A stretch of DNA of 64,000 nt, taken from Lamprobacter modestohalophilus (GTDB lineage: Bacteria > Pseudomonadota > Gammaproteobacteria > Chromatiales > Chromatiaceae). Below the pieces are notes generated by a model, which was given only the letters and a program-made list of their open reading frames with translations, was not told the DNA's origin and made no database searches. The position numbers were made by a program, and so were the translations under genes. The stretch spans positions 1 to 64,000 of the forward strand of contig NZ_NRRY01000016.1 in the NCBI RefSeq assembly GCF_016583905.1, in the 5' to 3' direction. Below are positions 7,932-18,181 of this stretch, piece by piece (position 1 is the first letter of the stretch; the number at the start of each line of letters is the position of its first letter).

Positions 7932-9135
7932 CGCCGACGCCGGCGGTTAGGCTTTGCGCTAGGCCGCCCGGCGGCGTTAGCAACTGTGCGGCGACCGCCT
8001 TGATGCTGCCCCAATGTTTGCAGCTCGGGCACTGCCAGTGCAGGGCGCGGGCCTCGAACCCGCATTGGTCGCAGCGATAGCTTGGCCGTGCGGCGACCAG
8101 GTGGCTGATCACCTCGAGCAGTTGTGCGTCGCCTTCCGCCGCTTGCTCCGGAAACCGAGACAGCCGCAGCTCGAGCAGCCGCTCGGTGCCGACCAGGTCA
8201 GCATGGGTGCCGAGGTAGTCGTTGAGAAAGTCTAGGGCGGCCTTCGGGCCATGTTCGCGCTCGATTGCGCGCGAAAGCTCAAGCATTAACGGTGGCGACG
8301 GATGGGCCGCGAACAGGTCGCCGAGCTCCTTGGCAACGCCTTGGCGGTTGAGTCGCTCGCAGCAGTGCAGCAGCGCTGGCAGCATGGCCGGCAGGTAATC
8401 GGGGCCGCGCCGCGCGAGATGTCGATACAGCATCAACGCGGAGTTCGGGTCGCCACCATCCATCTCCATCTGCGCCTGGATCATGGTCGCGCGGATGCAA
8501 TTGGGGTCCACTGCCTGCGCGTCGAGCAAATGCGCGCGCGCCTCGTCACGGCGGGCGTGTCGCAGGTATTCGTCGGCTAACTCGCAGTGATAGTGGGCGA
8601 TCTCGGTCTGCATCGGTCGGTCGGAGCGCCGCCGCAGTTGATCCGCCGTCTCGAGACAGCGCCGCCAATCCTTCTCCGCCTGATAGATCTCGATCAGGCT
8701 GCGTAGCGCGCGCCGATCTTGCAGGCCTTGCTCGACCAGTTCCAGAAACAGGCTCTCGGCCCGGTCGAACAAACCGGCGAGCATATAGTCGCGTCCGAGC
8801 TCGTAGAGCGCGTAACCGCGCTGGGCGTTGCTCAGGTTTTCACGGGCGACCAGATTTTGGTGGATGCGGATGGCGCGATCCACCTCTCCACGGCGCTGGA
8901 ACAGGGCACCGAGCGCAAGATGCGTCTCCGCGGTCTCACCATCGACCTCCGCGAGCTTCAGAAAGACGTCGATCGCCTTATCCGGCTGCTCGTTGAGTAG
9001 ATAGTTGAGGCCGCGGAAAAAGACCGGATCTCCACTACAACAGCTGCCCTCGGTGCGGCGTCGCGAACCGCCGCGCCACGCGAGGAGCCAGCCAGAGGCG
9101 GCCGCGATCGGTAACAATAGGAAAAGCCATTGCAT
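7927..9135 (-). CDS. lapB: Lipopolysaccharide assembly protein B (TPR and rubredoxin-like)
   Basis: The 402-residue protein begins with one membrane helix (residues 1-20), continues with tetratricopeptide repeats over about residues 38-300, and ends with a zinc/iron ribbon RCDQCG...CPSCKHWG. This is the LapB/YciM layout. LapB works with FtsH to control LpxC levels and balances LPS synthesis with phospholipid synthesis. The pyrF gene follows, as in many gammaproteobacteria. The usual upstream partner lapA (and ihfB) is absent: upstream is a non-coding stretch with repeats, suggesting a rearrangement breakpoint. Confidence 0.93.
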   Translation of the reverse strand: MQWLFLLLPIAAASGWLLAWRGGSRRRTEGSCCSGDPVFFRGLNYLLNEQPDKAIDVFLKLAEVDGETAETHLALGALFQRRGEVDRAIRIHQNLVARENLSNAQRGYALYELGRDYMLAGLFDRAESLFLELVEQGLQDRRALRSLIEIYQAEKDWRRCLETADQLRRRSDRPMQTEIAHYHCELADEYLRHARRDEARAHLLDAQAVDPNCIRATMIQAQMEMDGGDPNSALMLYRHLARRGPDYLPAMLPALLHCCERLNRQGVAKELGDLFAAHPSPPLMLELSRAIEREHGPKAALDFLNDYLGTHADLVGTERLLELRLSRFPEQAAEGDAQLLEVISHLVAARPSYRCDQCGFEARALHWQCPSCKHWGSIKAVAAQLLTPPGGLAQSLTAGVGG

Positions 9136-9372
9136 CAGATGCCAGCTGCTGTCGGCGTTCTCGGCAAAGCCAGGCCTCTTTACGGTGACTTAAACAACCT
9201 CTAATGATACAGAGAACCTCGAAGGGTCGCATGCAGACTCGTGCAGGCCGTCCAGCGCTGGCGTGCCTGTGGCTCTGCGCCGACGTTTACAGCTGGGCTC
9301 GATGGCCTTACGGTGGTCCCCTGTCCGGCGGAAGAGGCCACCGCTGGCCAGCGCCGAGTCTTCGGCTGGTCT

Positions 9373-9420
9373 TCAACGCGAGAGCGTTTGGCCGCCATCC
9401 ACCTCGCAGTCGATGCCCTT
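9373..9420 (-). pseudogene. Possible C-terminal remnant of another SDR
   Basis: On the minus strand the reading frame just before a TGA at 9373-9375 gives GIDCEVDGGQTLSR. The VDGGQTL ending is typical of the C-terminus of classical SDR enzymes. The homology starts abruptly next to the tandem repeats, so this looks like the tail of a lost gene. Only about 14 codons support this, so a chance match is possible. Confidence 0.3.
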
Positions 9421-9423
9421 GGG

Positions 9424-9487
9424 GTGTCCGACCCTTAGAGTGTCTGACCCTTAATGTGTCTGACCCTTAGTGTGTCTGAACGGAGTG
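9424..9487. repeat. 16-bp tandem repeat before the SDR gene
   Basis: Three units of about GTGTCTGACCCTTA plus two bases run from 9424 to 9471 (the first has one C-for-T change), and a fourth partial unit runs into the ribosome-binding region of the SDR gene. The motif TCTGACCC resembles the core of common intergenic GGGTCAGA-type repeats. Confidence 0.75.
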
Positions 9488-9492
9488 TTTGT

Positions 9493-10206
9493 ATGGGACA
9501 GTTTAACGACAAAGTCGCGCTGGTGACCGGCGCCGCTGGTAATCTTGGTCAAGCCCTGTGCGCGGCGCTGGTGAGCGAAGGGGCGCGGATCGCCATGCTG
9601 GATATCAGCTCGGAGGGACTCGTCAAGGCGAGGTCTGCGCTGCCAGATGGTGCTGAGATCGAGCTCTTCCCCACCGACCTGCTCGCAAGCAAAGACGTCG
9701 AGCGCACCATTTCCGCTGTCAAGGGACGTTTCGGCCGCATCGACATCCTCGCGAATGTGGCTGGCGGTTTCGCGATGGGGCCGCCGCTGCACGAAACCGA
9801 TGATGCTACCTGGGATCGCATGCTCGATCTCAACCTGCGCAGCGTCTTTCATTGCTGCCGGGCGGTGGTGCCAGTCATGCTCGAGCAAGGCCAGGGCAGC
9901 ATCGTCAACGTCTCGGCGCGGGCCGCGCTTGCGGCTAAAGGCCATATGGGGCCTTACTGTGCGGCCAAGGCAGGTGTTGTGGCACTCACCGAAGCGCTGG
10001 CTCAGGAGCACAAGCAGGGTGGAATCAGGGTGAATGCGATCCTCCCGGGTACGGTGGATACCCCCGAGAACCGCGCCGCGATGCCAGACCAAGATCATTC
10101 GCGCTGGGTACCGCCGGCCGCGCTTGCCGATGTCATGGTCTTTCTTGCCTCTGACGCAGCGCGATGCGTCACTGGAGCTGCTGTGCCGGTCTATGGCCGG
10201 AGCTAG
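9493..10206 (+). CDS. Classical short-chain dehydrogenase/reductase
   Basis: The protein has 237 residues. The cofactor motif VTGAAGNLGQAL is at residues 10-21, the structural NVAGG motif near residue 90, a catalytic serine in IVNVSARAAL near 140, and the catalytic pair in YCAAK near 155. The end, TGAAVPVYGRS, deviates from the usual VDGG. Substrate unknown. Start at 9493 because GGAG lies eight bases upstream and the cofactor motif then falls at the normal distance. The frame is open further upstream only through the tandem repeat. Confidence 0.85.
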   Translation: MGQFNDKVALVTGAAGNLGQALCAALVSEGARIAMLDISSEGLVKARSALPDGAEIELFPTDLLASKDVERTISAVKGRFGRIDILANVAGGFAMGPPLHETDDATWDRMLDLNLRSVFHCCRAVVPVMLEQGQGSIVNVSARAALAAKGHMGPYCAAKAGVVALTEALAQEHKQGGIRVNAILPGTVDTPENRAAMPDQDHSRWVPPAALADVMVFLASDAARCVTGAAVPVYGRS

Positions 10207-10212
10207 GGGGCG

Positions 10213-10674
10213 ATGCACCTGTTATACCTATCCATGATGCCTTGGCGTTTGCTTAGCTCAACCGCGCTGTCGAGCTTGCTCGTCCTGTCCTTGGCCTCGG
10301 CGCTGCTTGCACCACAGCAGGCACGAGCCCAAGCCTCGCTCGATGAGCAGACGCAGCAGCTCATCGTCAACGCGGTCGAGGCCGCCTTCGAGCTCGACCT
10401 CTACAACAATCGCTGTCGGCAAGATCGCTCTGGGCGCCGGACTGAGAATCTGAATAAGATTCTGGCAAGCGGTTTTCGGATGACGGTGCTCGATGCGCAG
10501 GACGACCTCTTCCCCGAAGGCTACTATCGTGACGCGCAGGCGCGCATGAGGGAGGATTTTCTTGCCCGCATGCGCGAGATGGGCGGCTGCTCGGGCGCTA
10601 AGGAGGCCAAGCTGCGTGATGAGCTGCGCGAGCGCTATGAAAAGGCGATCGCTGAGCTCGAGGCGTTTCCTTAG
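10213..10674 (+). CDS. Small secreted protein of unknown function
   Basis: The 153-residue product has a clear signal peptide (hydrophobic stretch LLSSTALSSLLVLSLASALL ending before an ARAQA cleavage-like site). The mature part is about 115 residues, mostly helical and charged, with two cysteines (in NNRCRQ and GGCSG) that could pair. An ATG at 10234 is an alternative start giving a more standard signal peptide. The gene begins six bases after the SDR stop, so the two are probably co-transcribed. No family recognised. Confidence 0.65.
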   Translation: MHLLYLSMMPWRLLSSTALSSLLVLSLASALLAPQQARAQASLDEQTQQLIVNAVEAAFELDLYNNRCRQDRSGRRTENLNKILASGFRMTVLDAQDDLFPEGYYRDAQARMREDFLARMREMGGCSGAKEAKLRDELRERYEKAIAELEAFP

Positions 10675-10742
10675 CGCTAGTTTTCTCAGCGCTACCTGAT
10701 TTGCGCAGCCGGTTTCCGAGCCCCAGTTGAGTGAGGCGATAG

Positions 10743-11702
10743 ATGGCGACCATTGATCCTGGGATCGATCCCGGTTCGGAAGAGCGGCCACATGTGCTGA
10801 TCGTCGACGATGTGTCAGAGAACATCGAGGTGCTCGCCGCTGCCCTTGGCTCCGAGTGTGAGGTGTTCTTTGCGATGTCGGGCGACGAGGCCATCGAGAT
10901 CGCCTCGAGCCTGCGTATCGATTTGATCCTGCTCGACATCATGATGCCAGATGTCGACGGCTATGAGGTCTGCCGTCTTCTCAAGCTCGATCCGCGGCTC
11001 GCCGAGATCCCGGTGATCTTCGTCACCGCGAAAACCGATATCGAGGATGAAGCGAAGGGCTTCGAGGTCGGCGGTGTGGATTACATCACCAAACCGATCA
11101 AACGACTGCGGGTTCGGGCGCGGGTCAGCACCCATCTTCAACTGAAGGCGAGTCGCGATCGTTTGCGAGCGCTGGCCCAGGTCGATAGTATTGCCGGGGT
11201 GGCGAACCGCGCGACCTTCGATAGTCTATTAGAGCGCGAGATCAAGCGCGCTGAACTCGAGCAGATGCCGTTATCGTTACTGCTGATTGGGATCGACGAT
11301 TTTGGCGCCTTGGTGGATACCAGAGGACACCTCGCGATCGAGTCCTTGCTCGAGCGTGTTGGACAGGGGCTGGCTGAGCAGGCGCGGGGGGCACTCGATT
11401 TCTGTGCGCACTTTGGCGGCCCCCAATTTGCGATCATTCTGCCTCAGCAGGGTGCCGAGACGGCGTTAAACCGTGCTGCCGCTGTAGTCGACGCAGTGGC
11501 GCAGCTTGGGCTCAAGGGGTGTGACCCTGGGCAGCCAGTGACAGCGAGTGTGGGCGGGATTACGGTCGAGTTTGCGCTGATTGAGTCTGATCAGCGCATT
11601 GGTCCTCATGACCTCGCCTTAGCGGCCACGCAGGCGCTTGAGCAGGCTGCGAACAGTGGTTGCGGCCAGCTTTGGCTGCAGCGTTGGGAGTCAGCGGTGT
11701 AA
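10743..11702 (+). CDS. Response regulator with degenerate GGDEF-like output domain
   Basis: The N-terminal receiver domain (residues 15-135) has the acidic pair VDD at 21-23, the phosphoacceptor Asp65 in LILLDIMMPD, and Lys117 in ITKPIK. The C-terminal part (about 145-310) follows the diguanylate cyclase fold (DSIAGVANRATFD, then LLLIGIDDFG), but the signature loop reads GGPQF (225-229) instead of GG(D/E)EF. Cyclase activity is therefore doubtful; it may bind nucleotide or act through protein contacts. The gene lies 30 bases before the hybrid histidine kinase, its likely partner. Confidence 0.85.
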   Translation: MATIDPGIDPGSEERPHVLIVDDVSENIEVLAAALGSECEVFFAMSGDEAIEIASSLRIDLILLDIMMPDVDGYEVCRLLKLDPRLAEIPVIFVTAKTDIEDEAKGFEVGGVDYITKPIKRLRVRARVSTHLQLKASRDRLRALAQVDSIAGVANRATFDSLLEREIKRAELEQMPLSLLLIGIDDFGALVDTRGHLAIESLLERVGQGLAEQARGALDFCAHFGGPQFAIILPQQGAETALNRAAAVVDAVAQLGLKGCDPGQPVTASVGGITVEFALIESDQRIGPHDLALAATQALEQAANSGCGQLWLQRWESAV

Positions 11703-11732
11703 GTTTCATGGACCTGAGAGAGGGACTTCAAC

Positions 11733-14700
11733 ATGATCCGGATCTATCTGAACTTGCTGGGCATCCTCCTGCTGATAGTCCTGCTAGTATCCGCGCCCAG
11801 TTGGGCGGTCGAGGTGCCGCCTACTGAAGTGTCCTCAGACCCTCGGGTCTCGCCATTGCTCGTCTCGGGCGAACAGGCCCAGTACAGCACCGTTGGGCAT
11901 CTGCAACTGTTGACCGATCCTGACGGTGAGCTTGGCATCGATGATGTGCGCGCTTTGGATGCGGCCAAGGCCTTCGCTCCGGTGCGTGCTGAAATGGACA
12001 GTCTTGGTTTCGATCGCCGCGTGCATTGGGCGCGCCTACAGATCGACAACCGGCTCGATCGTTCACAGACCTACTTCCTTGAGCTGGCCTATCCACTGCT
12101 TGATTCGGTCATCGCTTATGTTGATGGCCCAGATGGATTAACGCGCTATCAAACCGGTGATCGTGAGCCTTTTGCGACGCGCCCGGTGATGACGCGGACC
12201 TTTCTGTTCCCACTGGACCTGCAGCCGGGTGAGCCGGTCACCGTCTATCTCCGGGTTGAGACGACCGGCTCGCTGAACCTGCCGATTGAGCTGCTCTCGC
12301 GCAACGGCGCGTTCGAGCGCATGGCGACCGAGTACTTTGTTTTAGCGCTCTACTATGGAGCGCTGCTGATGTTGGTGGTCTACAACATTTACCACTCCAG
12401 GCGCCTCCGTGATGTCAATGCCCTCTATTATGCGGTCTTTGTCAGTCTCTACGTTGCCTTTCAGCTCGGGCTGAGTGGAATCTCATTTCAGTTCTTTTGG
12501 CCCAATCATCCTTGGTGGGGTAATGTCAGCCTGCCGTTCTTCCTTTCAGCGGCCTACCTGGCAGGGGTCTTGTTCACCCGTTCGATCTTGGATACTGCCA
12601 CCAATGCGCCAGTCATCCACCGCATCCTTGGTGGTCTCCGTTGGCTCGCTGTGATCGGCATGCTGCTGGCCTTGATTGGGCCCTATGACATCGCGGTTCG
12701 GTTTGCCGTTGCGCTGGTCTTTAGTGTCACTTTGTTCATCGTTGTTGGCTTTAAAGTCAGCTTTCAGGGTTTTCGGCCAGCGATGTATTATTCGTTTGGC
12801 TGGACCGTCTTGCTCGGCTTCATGGTGATCTATGCACTGAATGCCTTTGGCCTGTTGCCGACCACCTTTATCACCACCTGGGCGACGCAGATCGGCTCAG
12901 GCCTGGATGCGGTGATCCTGGCCTTTGCGATTACCGATCGCTTCTATCTGCTGGAGGAGCAGCGTCGCAAGAGGCAAGCCAGCGCTGCAGACGCGATCAA
13001 GGAGGAGAACGCCGGCCTCGAGTCCCAGGTGCGGGCAACACTGAAAGATCTTCGTCAGTCCAACGAGCGGCTGCGCGCCGAGGCCGAGGTACGACGGCGC
13101 GCAGAAGAGAAGGCCGAGGCGGCTAACCGCGCTAAATCGGAGTTCTTGGCCAACATGAGCCATGAGATCCGAACACCGATGAATGCCATCGTTGGCTTCA
13201 TTCACCTGCTCGAGAGCAGCAGGCTGAATTCGGCCCAGCGCGACTATGTGGCCAAGGCCGAGCGCGCCGCGCGGGTGCTGATGCACCTGATTCGGGATCT
13301 GCTCGATTTCTCGAAGATCGAGTCCGGACGGCTCGAGTTGGAACGCACCGCCTTCAGCGTCAGTGCCTTGGTCGATGAGGCGCGTGACCTGGTGGAGCTG
13401 AGCGCTGTCAACAAAGGCCTAGAGCTGGAGATCGAGCAACAGGGAGGAGACGACTGCTGGGTGTTTGGCGACGAAGCGCGCCTGCGGCAAGTGTTGGTGA
13501 ATCTGCTCAACAATGCGATCAAATTTACCGAGGTTGGAAAGGTCAAGCTCGAGCTGCGCTGCGAGCCTCTCGCCAATGACTTGGTGCGATTGGCCATTGC
13601 CGTGACCGATACCGGCATCGGTATTCGCGACGATCAGCGCGAGCGGTTGTTCCAGCCGTTTACCCAGGCCGATGCCTCGATCACCCGGCGTTTTGGTGGC
13701 ACCGGACTCGGCCTGGCCATCTGCCGACGCTTGGTCAATCAGATGGGTGGGGAGATCGAACTGAGTAGCCAGCTCGACGTCGGCAGTCGCTTTGCGTTCG
13801 AGCTGACGCTGGATGCGGCATCGCCGAGCGAGCGTTCCCGCCCGGCTGTGATCGAGCCACCCGCGGATGACGCCTTATCGGGCTTGCAGGTGTTGTTGGT
13901 TGAGGATCAGCCGCTGAATTACGAAGTCGCTTCGGCGATCCTCCGGCGAGCGGGTGCTGAGGTTTTGGTTGCCGAGTCCGGCGCGGCGGCGCTCACGCTG
14001 CTCGGCGAGCGCGGATGTACTGCCATCGATGCCATCCTGATGGATCTGCAGATGCCGGAGATGGATGGCTACGAGACCGCCCGAGCGGTGCGTGCGCTGC
14101 CTGGCTGCGCAGCTCAGCAGATTTTTGCGATGACCGCTCATGCCACCGATGCAGAGCGCGAGCGTTGTCGTGCGGCGGGCCTGGATGGGCACCTGAGTAA
14201 GCCGATCGAGCGCTCAAAGCTGATCGCGGCCTTGCAAGGATTGCGGCCGGAAGGAGCAGCTGATCGAGCGGGGAGGAATGCGGGCCTTGATGCCGATCAA
14301 GCCAACGGTGTGCTAGCAATACAAGACGGTGGGTCGGGCGCTGGTGCGCTGGATGCTGCTAAGGCGAGTGTTGTGCAGGCGGGCGCTCGGCCGATGGATG
14401 AGCTTGGCCCGGGCCTGGATCCGATTGACGATGACGTTGCTGGTCATCTTGATCGCCTGCGCCGTTTTGCCGAGCGATTTTCGGGTCATCCTGCTGAGAT
14501 CCGCGCGCGACTTGATGCGGGCGACTGGGAGCAGTCTAGGGCGGCGGCGCACGCCTTGGGCGGTGTTGCGCTGACGCTCGGCATGCCACAGGTTGGCACC
14601 CTAGCGAAAGAGATCGAGCGCCGCATCGCCCAGGCTGATGGGTCGGGGCTTGCGCGTTTTCCGGGACTGCTGGCGGAGCGACTCGGGGCGCTAGAGGCCG

Positions 14701-15026
14701 CCTTGGTCGAGGTGTTGGGCTCGATCAGGAACTTGGCTGCTCGACCCGAGTTGAGCCTTGAGGCTGGGACGCCAGAGGGTGGTCGTTCCGAGCCGCTTGA
14801 TAGGGATAACTTTCGTTTAGCGCTGAAGCGGCTCGATGCGCTGTTGGCAGCGCACAATTTGCGTGCTCGGGCGGAGGTTGAGGCACTGGCGCGGCGGGTC
14901 ATCGACCCTCGCTCTAGCAACCAGCTCGACGCCGTTTTGCAAGCGGTGCGGCGCTTCGATTTCCGATCCGCGCGCGCGGATGTCTCCGCGCTGCAAGAAC
15001 AGCTCGAGCGGACCACAGAGCGATGA
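11733..15026 (+). CDS. Hybrid sensor histidine kinase (7TMR-DISM, HisKA, HATPase, REC, HPt)
   Basis: The 1097-residue protein starts with a signal peptide and a periplasmic 7TMR-DISMED2-like domain (about 45-185), then seven membrane helices (about 195-405) and a coiled coil. HisKA carries [11 protein letters not shown] with His near 475. HATPase shows [12 protein letters not shown] near 583, DTGIGI near 626 and [10 protein letters not shown] near 653. A receiver domain has LVEDQPLN and the acceptor Asp in [14 protein letters not shown] near 769. An HPt-like domain has AAAHALGG near 938. The output of this phosphorelay could be the adjacent REC protein. The sensed signal is unknown; DISM domains often bind carbohydrate-like ligands. 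Confidence 0.9.
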   Translation: MIRIYLNLLGILLLIVLLVSAPSWAVEVPPTEVSSDPRVSPLLVSGEQAQYSTVGHLQLLTDPDGELGIDDVRALDAAKAFAPVRAEMDSLGFDRRVHWARLQIDNRLDRSQTYFLELAYPLLDSVIAYVDGPDGLTRYQTGDREPFATRPVMTRTFLFPLDLQPGEPVTVYLRVETTGSLNLPIELLSRNGAFERMATEYFVLALYYGALLMLVVYNIYHSRRLRDVNALYYAVFVSLYVAFQLGLSGISFQFFWPNHPWWGNVSLPFFLSAAYLAGVLFTRSILDTATNAPVIHRILGGLRWLAVIGMLLALIGPYDIAVRFAVALVFSVTLFIVVGFKVSFQGFRPAMYYSFGWTVLLGFMVIYALNAFGLLPTTFITTWATQIGSGLDAVILAFAITDRFYLLEEQRRKRQASAADAIKEENAGLESQVRATLKDLRQSNERLRAEAEVRRRAEEKAEAANRAKSEFLANMSHEIRTPMNAIVGFIHLLESSRLNSAQRDYVAKAERAARVLMHLIRDLLDFSKIESGRLELERTAFSVSALVDEARDLVELSAVNKGLELEIEQQGGDDCWVFGDEARLRQVLVNLLNNAIKFTEVGKVKLELRCEPLANDLVRLAIAVTDTGIGIRDDQRERLFQPFTQADASITRRFGGTGLGLAICRRLVNQMGGEIELSSQLDVGSRFAFELTLDAASPSERSRPAVIEPPADDALSGLQVLLVEDQPLNYEVASAILRRAGAEVLVAESGAAALTLLGERGCTAIDAILMDLQMPEMDGYETARAVRALPGCAAQQIFAMTAHATDAERERCRAAGLDGHLSKPIERSKLIAALQGLRPEGAADRAGRNAGLDADQANGVLAIQDGGSGAGALDAAKASVVQAGARPMDELGPGLDPIDDDVAGHLDRLRRFAERFSGHPAEIRARLDAGDWEQSRAAAHALGGVALTLGMPQVGTLAKEIERRIAQADGSGLARFPGLLAERLGALEAALVEVLGSIRNLAARPELSLEAGTPEGGRSEPLDRDNFRLALKRLDALLAAHNLRARAEVEALARRVIDPRSSNQLDAVLQAVRRFDFRSARADVSALQEQLERTTER

Positions 15027-15056
15027 GCCGAAAACCGGTGGTCGCTATTCCCATCC

Positions 15057-15129
15057 GCGCCGATGCTCGCTTAAGCTGATAGGCTCTAGTCGCGATTCCT
15101 ACTTTGCGCCGATGTCCATCTAAGCTGAT
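15057..15129. repeat. Short direct repeat downstream of the hybrid kinase
   Basis: The pattern GCGCCGATG-N6-TAAGCTGAT occurs at 15057-15080 and again at 15106-15129 in the gap before darP. It is a small local duplication with no visible function. Confidence 0.5.
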
Positions 15130-15203
15130 GACCCCAGCCCCAGAACGGCCGTTGACCGCTCGGTCGAGTGGGCACCACTCGCCGCCTCGGAGCCCATGAA
15201 GTC

Positions 15204-15743
15204 ATGATCTCGTCTCTAAACAGTCCCGCGACCGATGCTCTAGAGCTCGACGCGGATGATGCGAAGCCGAGCCGCAGCCAGATTAAGCGCGAGCATCTGG
15301 CCTTGCAGAGCCTCGCCGAGCAGCTCTTGGCGCTACCGCGCAGGCTGCTCGAGGAGCTCTCGTTCAGTGAGCTGACCCGGGTGGCCATTAACGAGACTGC
15401 GCGCATCAAGGATCAACGCGCATTGCGTCGCCACTACAAGCGCATCGCCAACTGTCTGGCGCGCGAGAACACCGAGCCTTTGCAGGCCCTCTTGGCACAG
15501 CGTGAGGCGCAGGCGCGCGCTGCCACGGCACGCCAACATGAGGTCGAGCGCTGGCGGGAGCGCCTGATTGAAGAGGGCGACGAGGCCCTCGCGGAGCTGA
15601 TCTCAGCCTATCCGGAGGTGGACCGCCAGCAGTTGCGCAGCCTGGTGCGCGCTGCTCAGCGCGATGCCGAGCGTGGGCGTCCAGAGGCGCCGCGGCGCCT
15701 GTTTCGGCAGCTCCGGACGCTGCTCGATGCCCATCAGCAGTAG
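15204..15743 (+). CDS. darP: Ribosome-associated protein DarP (YjgA, DUF615)
   Basis: The 179-residue protein shows the family layout: an N-terminal KPSRSQIKREHLALQ stretch, then ELLALP-like and FSELTRVAINETARIKDQR segments, then a highly charged helical C-terminus (QLRSLVRAAQRDAERG). In E. coli this factor associates with late 50S assembly intermediates. The start at 15204 (MISSLNSPATD) puts the conserved KPSRSQ motif near residue 23. The frame is open twelve codons further upstream. Confidence 0.9.
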   Translation: MISSLNSPATDALELDADDAKPSRSQIKREHLALQSLAEQLLALPRRLLEELSFSELTRVAINETARIKDQRALRRHYKRIANCLARENTEPLQALLAQREAQARAATARQHEVERWRERLIEEGDEALAELISAYPEVDRQQLRSLVRAAQRDAERGRPEAPRRLFRQLRTLLDAHQQ

Positions 15744-15867
15744 CGCTGGGAGCCGTTTCGGCTTGTTTTCCGGCTGAGCGTGGCCCGAGCTATCGTCAGG
15801 CTTTGAAAATCGGCTCCAAAACCCCATACTCGCGCGGTTATACCTCCGTTGCTTGGTGAGTGAGATC

Positions 15868-16230
15868 ATGCCTATCTACGCGTATCGCTGCGAAGAATGC
15901 GGCCACGAGCTGGATGCACTGCAGAAGATCAGTGATCCGCCGTTGACCGATTGCCCGGCTTGTGGTGCCTCGGCCTTGACCAAACAGATCACGGCCGCCG
16001 CTTTTCGGCTCAAGGGCAGTGGTTGGTACGAGACCGACTTCAAGAAGGACAAAGATAAACGCAAGAATCTGCATCAGGATGCGGAGCCGAGCAAGGATAA
16101 GTCTGCGGCTGATAAGCCCAAAGAGAAGCCAGCCGCGGATGCGAAACCCAAGACTCAGTCTGATGCACCGGCGGCTAAGCCCGTAGCAAAGGAATCGCCG
16201 AAGCCGAAAGCGGCGGCGGCTGGCTCCTGA
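15868..16230 (+). CDS. FmdB-family zinc-ribbon protein
   Basis: The protein starts MPIYAYRCEECGHELDALQK and has a second cysteine pair in CPACG near residue 32: the classic FmdB zinc ribbon (CxxC...CxxC). After the conserved FRLKGSGWYETDF, the C-terminus is a long low-complexity tail of Lys, Ala, Pro and Asp, as in many members. It was named as a putative regulator and the true role is unknown. It precedes aspS, a common arrangement in gammaproteobacteria. The ATG at 15868 gives the canonical N-terminus. Confidence 0.9.
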   Translation: MPIYAYRCEECGHELDALQKISDPPLTDCPACGASALTKQITAAAFRLKGSGWYETDFKKDKDKRKNLHQDAEPSKDKSAADKPKEKPAADAKPKTQSDAPAAKPVAKESPKPKAAAAGS

Positions 16231-16328
16231 TTAGCCGTCTGAAAACCGAATCACGACGGCCGCCTAGTTGCACGCCTGAACCCTTGCTTGCGTAGGGGTT
16301 CGGGTGCCGTTATCTTGTTCGGTTTTTT

Positions 16329-16348
16329 CGGGCGGTGTTCACCGCCCG
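16329..16348. other. Perfect hairpin between the FmdB gene and aspS
   Basis: The sequence forms 8-bp arms (CGGGCGGT and ACCGCCCG) around GTTC. A run of six T lies directly before it on the plus strand, not after it. It is not a standard terminator for either direction. It might act in the aspS leader, 55 bases before the start codon. Confidence 0.4.
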
Positions 16349-16402
16349 CATTCCGCTGGCTGGGCTCACCGGTTGGCAGGCAGTTAACGGGGATCGGACG
16401 CT

Positions 16403-18181
16403 ATGCGCAGTCATTATTGCGGTGAGCTTGAGAGTGGGCTCATCGACCGTGAGGTCAGCCTCTGCGGTTGGGTTCATCGCCGGCGCGATCACGGCGGTGT
16501 GATCTTTATCGACCTGCGCGATCGTAGCGGTCTGGTCCAGGTCGTTTTCGACCCGGACCGCGCCGAGATCTTTGCGCTCGCCGAGCAGGTCCGTAGCGAG
16601 TACGTGCTTGCCGTCACTGGCCGCGTGCGCAGTCGGCCCGAGGGCACCGAGAACCCGGATCTGCCGACCGGCGAGGTCGAGGTGCTCGGCCTGTCGCTAC
16701 AGGTGCTGAACGCGGCCGAGACGCCCCCATTCCAGCTCGATGAGCATGGCGCCGACACCTCAGAGGAGGTTCGGCTGCGTTATCGCTACATCGACCTGCG
16801 CCGCCCGGAGATGCAAGATCGCCTGCGCCTACGCAGCCGCATCACCCAGACCCTGCGCAACTTCCTCGATGCCGAGGGTTTTCTCGACATCGAGACGCCG
16901 ATCCTGACCAAGTCGACCCCCGAGGGCGCGCGCGACTATCTAGTACCGAGCCGGGTGCATCCAGGCGAGTTCTATGCGCTGCCGCAGTCGCCGCAGCTGT
17001 TCAAGCAGCTGCTGATGATGTCGGGGATGGATCGCTACTATCAGATCGCGCGCTGCTTCCGTGATGAGGACCTTCGCGCTGATCGTCAGCCCGAGTTCAC
17101 CCAGCTCGACATCGAGATGTCATTTATGGATGAGGATCAGCTCACGGTGCTGATGGAGCAGATGGTGCGCGAGTTGTTCAAGAGCGTGCTCGAGGTCGAT
17201 CTGCCCGATCCGTTCCCGCGCATGACCTATGCCGAGGCGATGCGCCGCTATGGCTCCGATCGGCCCGACCTGCGCGTGCCACTCGAACTGATCGATGTCG
17301 CCGATCTGATGGGCGAGGTCGAGTTCAAGGTCTTCGCTGGTCCGGCGGCTGATCCAGAGGGCCGCGTTGCAGCGCTGCGTCTGCCCAAGGGCAGCGAGCT
17401 GACGCGCAAGGAGATCGATGAATACACCAAGTTCGTCGGTATCTATGGCGCCAAGGGGCTGGCCTACATCAAGGTCAACGACTGGAACGCGCAGGGTAGG
17501 GAAGGGCTGCAATCGCCGATCCTCAAGTTCCTGCCCGACAGCGCGGTTGAGGGCATCATGGCGCGCACCGGCGCTGAAGACGGCGATCTGGTGTTCTTCG
17601 GTGCCGATAAGGCGACGGTGGTCAATGAGGCGCTCGGCGCACTGCGGGTCAAGCTCGGCCATGATCGCGGCCTGCTCGAGGGCGATTGGCAGCCGCTCTG
17701 GGTAGTCGACTTTCCGATGTTCGAGAAGGAGCCACACACCGGCCGCTGGACCGCGCTGCACCATCCGTTCACGGCGCCGAAGGAAGACCAGCTCGACAGC
17801 CTCGAGACCGATCCGGGCGCCTGCCTGTCACGCGCCTATGACCTGGTGCTCAACGGCACCGAGCTGGGTGGCGGCTCGATCCGTATCCATCGCGAAGACA
17901 TACAGCGCAGCATCTTCCGGCTACTGAAGATCAGCGATGAGGATGCCAACGACCGCTTTGGCTTCCTGCTCAATGCGCTCAAGTACGGCTGCCCGCCGCA
18001 CGGCGGCATCGCCTTCGGGCTCGACCGGCTGGTGATGCTGATGACCGGCAGCCACTCGATCCGCGATGTGATGGCGTTCCCGAAGACGCAGACCGCCTCC
18101 TGTCTGCTCACCGATGCGCCATCGGCGGTGGACGAGGCCCAGCTCAAGGAACTGGCGCTGCGGATCAAGCTGCGGGCTTGA
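16403..18181 (+). CDS. aspS: Aspartyl-tRNA synthetase
   Basis: The 592-residue protein is the standard bacterial length. The N-terminal OB-fold anticodon-binding domain ([20 protein letters not shown]) spans about residues 15-110. Class II motif 2 is [20 protein letters not shown] near 215-235, and motif 3 is [15 protein letters not shown] near 535. Between them is the GAD insertion typical of bacterial AspRS. It charges tRNA(Asp), possibly also tRNA(Asn) in organisms without AsnRS. The gene lies between the FmdB-type gene and nudB. Confidence 0.97.
   Translation: MRSHYCGELESGLIDREVSLCGWVHRRRDHGGVIFIDLRDRSGLVQVVFDPDRAEIFALAEQVRSEYVLAVTGRVRSRPEGTENPDLPTGEVEVLGLSLQVLNAAETPPFQLDEHGADTSEEVRLRYRYIDLRRPEMQDRLRLRSRITQTLRNFLDAEGFLDIETPILTKSTPEGARDYLVPSRVHPGEFYALPQSPQLFKQLLMMSGMDRYYQIARCFRDEDLRADRQPEFTQLDIEMSFMDEDQLTVLMEQMVRELFKSVLEVDLPDPFPRMTYAEAMRRYGSDRPDLRVPLELIDVADLMGEVEFKVFAGPAADPEGRVAALRLPKGSELTRKEIDEYTKFVGIYGAKGLAYIKVNDWNAQGREGLQSPILKFLPDSAVEGIMARTGAEDGDLVFFGADKATVVNEALGALRVKLGHDRGLLEGDWQPLWVVDFPMFEKEPHTGRWTALHHPFTAPKEDQLDSLETDPGACLSRAYDLVLNGTELGGGSIRIHREDIQRSIFRLLKISDEDANDRFGFLLNALKYGCPPHGGIAFGLDRLVMLMTGSHSIRDVMAFPKTQTASCLLTDAPSAVDEAQLKELALRIKLRA

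Larger units (their letters stand above)
9136..9492. other. Non-coding interval between lapB and an SDR gene
   Basis: These 357 bases contain no convincing gene. They hold the divergent start regions of lapB (minus) and the SDR gene (plus), a possible remnant of a second SDR on the minus strand (9373-9420), and a 16-bp tandem repeat (9424-9487). Confidence 0.6.

Noticed and set aside
16253-16330. Rho-independent terminator after the FmdB gene
   Set aside because: A stem can be drawn around CTGAACCC and GGGGTTCGG, but the T-run is more than fifteen bases further on, so it is not convincing.
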